The position numbers and the translations under genes were made by a program. From Clostridia bacterium (lineage in GTDB: Bacteria > Bacillota_A > Clostridia > Oscillospirales > Acutalibacteraceae): a stretch of DNA of 5,198 nucleotides. Where the stretch lies: assembly GCA_017435305.1 (NCBI GenBank), contig JAFSFH010000026.1:1-5198 (forward strand). The letters are read 5' to 3'. Below the pieces are notes generated by a model. That model did no database searches, was not told the DNA's origin, and worked only from the letters and a program-made list of their open reading frames with translations. Numbering within the stretch: position 1 is the first letter of the stretch; each line of letters begins with the position of its first letter. Below, one piece after another: positions 5,029 through 5,198 of this stretch.

Positions 5029-5198
5029 TTAGTTGGCGAACTCCAGCTCCCACAGGCGATCCAAGGGAGAGGAATAGGGGTTCACGTTCTCGGGCAGGCT
5101 GTCGGGGTTAATGACGTTGCCGTCATAGGCGTACAGCACGTCGCGCTGGTACACCGGCAGTTCAACCGCCAGATCCAGGATGTAGCCCATAGCCTCTT
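5029..5198 (-). CDS. oppA: Peptide-binding protein of the importer, C-terminal 55 residues (partial)
   Basis: Reading the minus strand from the right edge gives an open frame ending EFAN and a TAA stop at 5031-5029. The fragment contains LDLAVELPVYQRDVLYAYDG and NVINPDSLPENVNPY. This matches the closing segment of family 5 (SBP_bac_5) peptide-binding proteins, where an LP-Y-R stretch is followed by a V/I-N-x-D-x-LP turn near the C-terminus. In the intact protein an exported lipoprotein or secreted receptor would be expected; the N-terminus and ligand pocket are outside the window. Its position immediately before oppB supports the role. Ligand could be oligopeptides, dipeptides or another family 5 substrate. 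Confidence 0.85.
   Translation of the reverse strand, partial: EAMGYILDLAVELPVYQRDVLYAYDGNVINPDSLPENVNPYSSPLDRLWELEFAN

Overview
The window carries most of one minus-strand ABC-importer operon of the peptide/opine/nickel (Opp/Dpp) family. It reads right to left as substrate-binding protein (3' end only), oppB, oppC, oppD, oppF, then a small membrane-protein gene. The operon closes at a strong bidirectional terminator near the left edge. The sequence is GC-rich, genes have purine-rich Shine-Dalgarno sites, and the proteins resemble those of Clostridia. A short palindromic element at the far left is of a kind I remember as common between genes in Oscillospiraceae/Ruminococcaceae genomes. I therefore infer an uncultured or gut-type clostridial Firmicute; the exact taxon cannot be fixed from this window.

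Layout by region. 1-174: no gene; a compact double-hairpin repeat (1-44), a plus-strand-oriented GC hairpin terminator (70-93) and the bidirectional operon terminator (103-138). 175-429: small gene for an 84-residue protein with one C-terminal membrane helix. 430-590: a 161-base gap with several hairpins, two of which compete directly upstream of the small gene's ribosome site. 591-1682: oppF. 1675-2883: oppD, overlapping oppF by 8 bases. 2887-3954: oppC. 3968-4963: oppB. 4964-5028: a gap with a very stable hairpin just before the oppB ribosome site. 5029-5198: C-terminal 55 codons of the binding protein, which runs off the right edge. The operon promoter lies outside the window.

How the genes work together: the lipoprotein or secreted binding protein captures peptide (or a related ligand) outside the membrane and docks on the OppB-OppC channel. 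OppD and OppF form the cytoplasmic ATPase pair that powers import. Both ATPases carry the C-terminal four-cysteine motif with identical spacing (C-x5-C-x6-C-x17-C). The substrate cannot be read from this window. The small membrane protein at the end of the operon has no assigned function; its position makes it a candidate accessory or regulatory partner of the transporter.

The core is an ordinary transporter operon. The parts most worth a second look are the small tail gene with its structured leader, the intercistronic hairpin after the binding-protein gene, the 8-residue tandem duplication inside OppD, the extracytoplasmic insertion in OppC and the palindromic repeat at the left edge.
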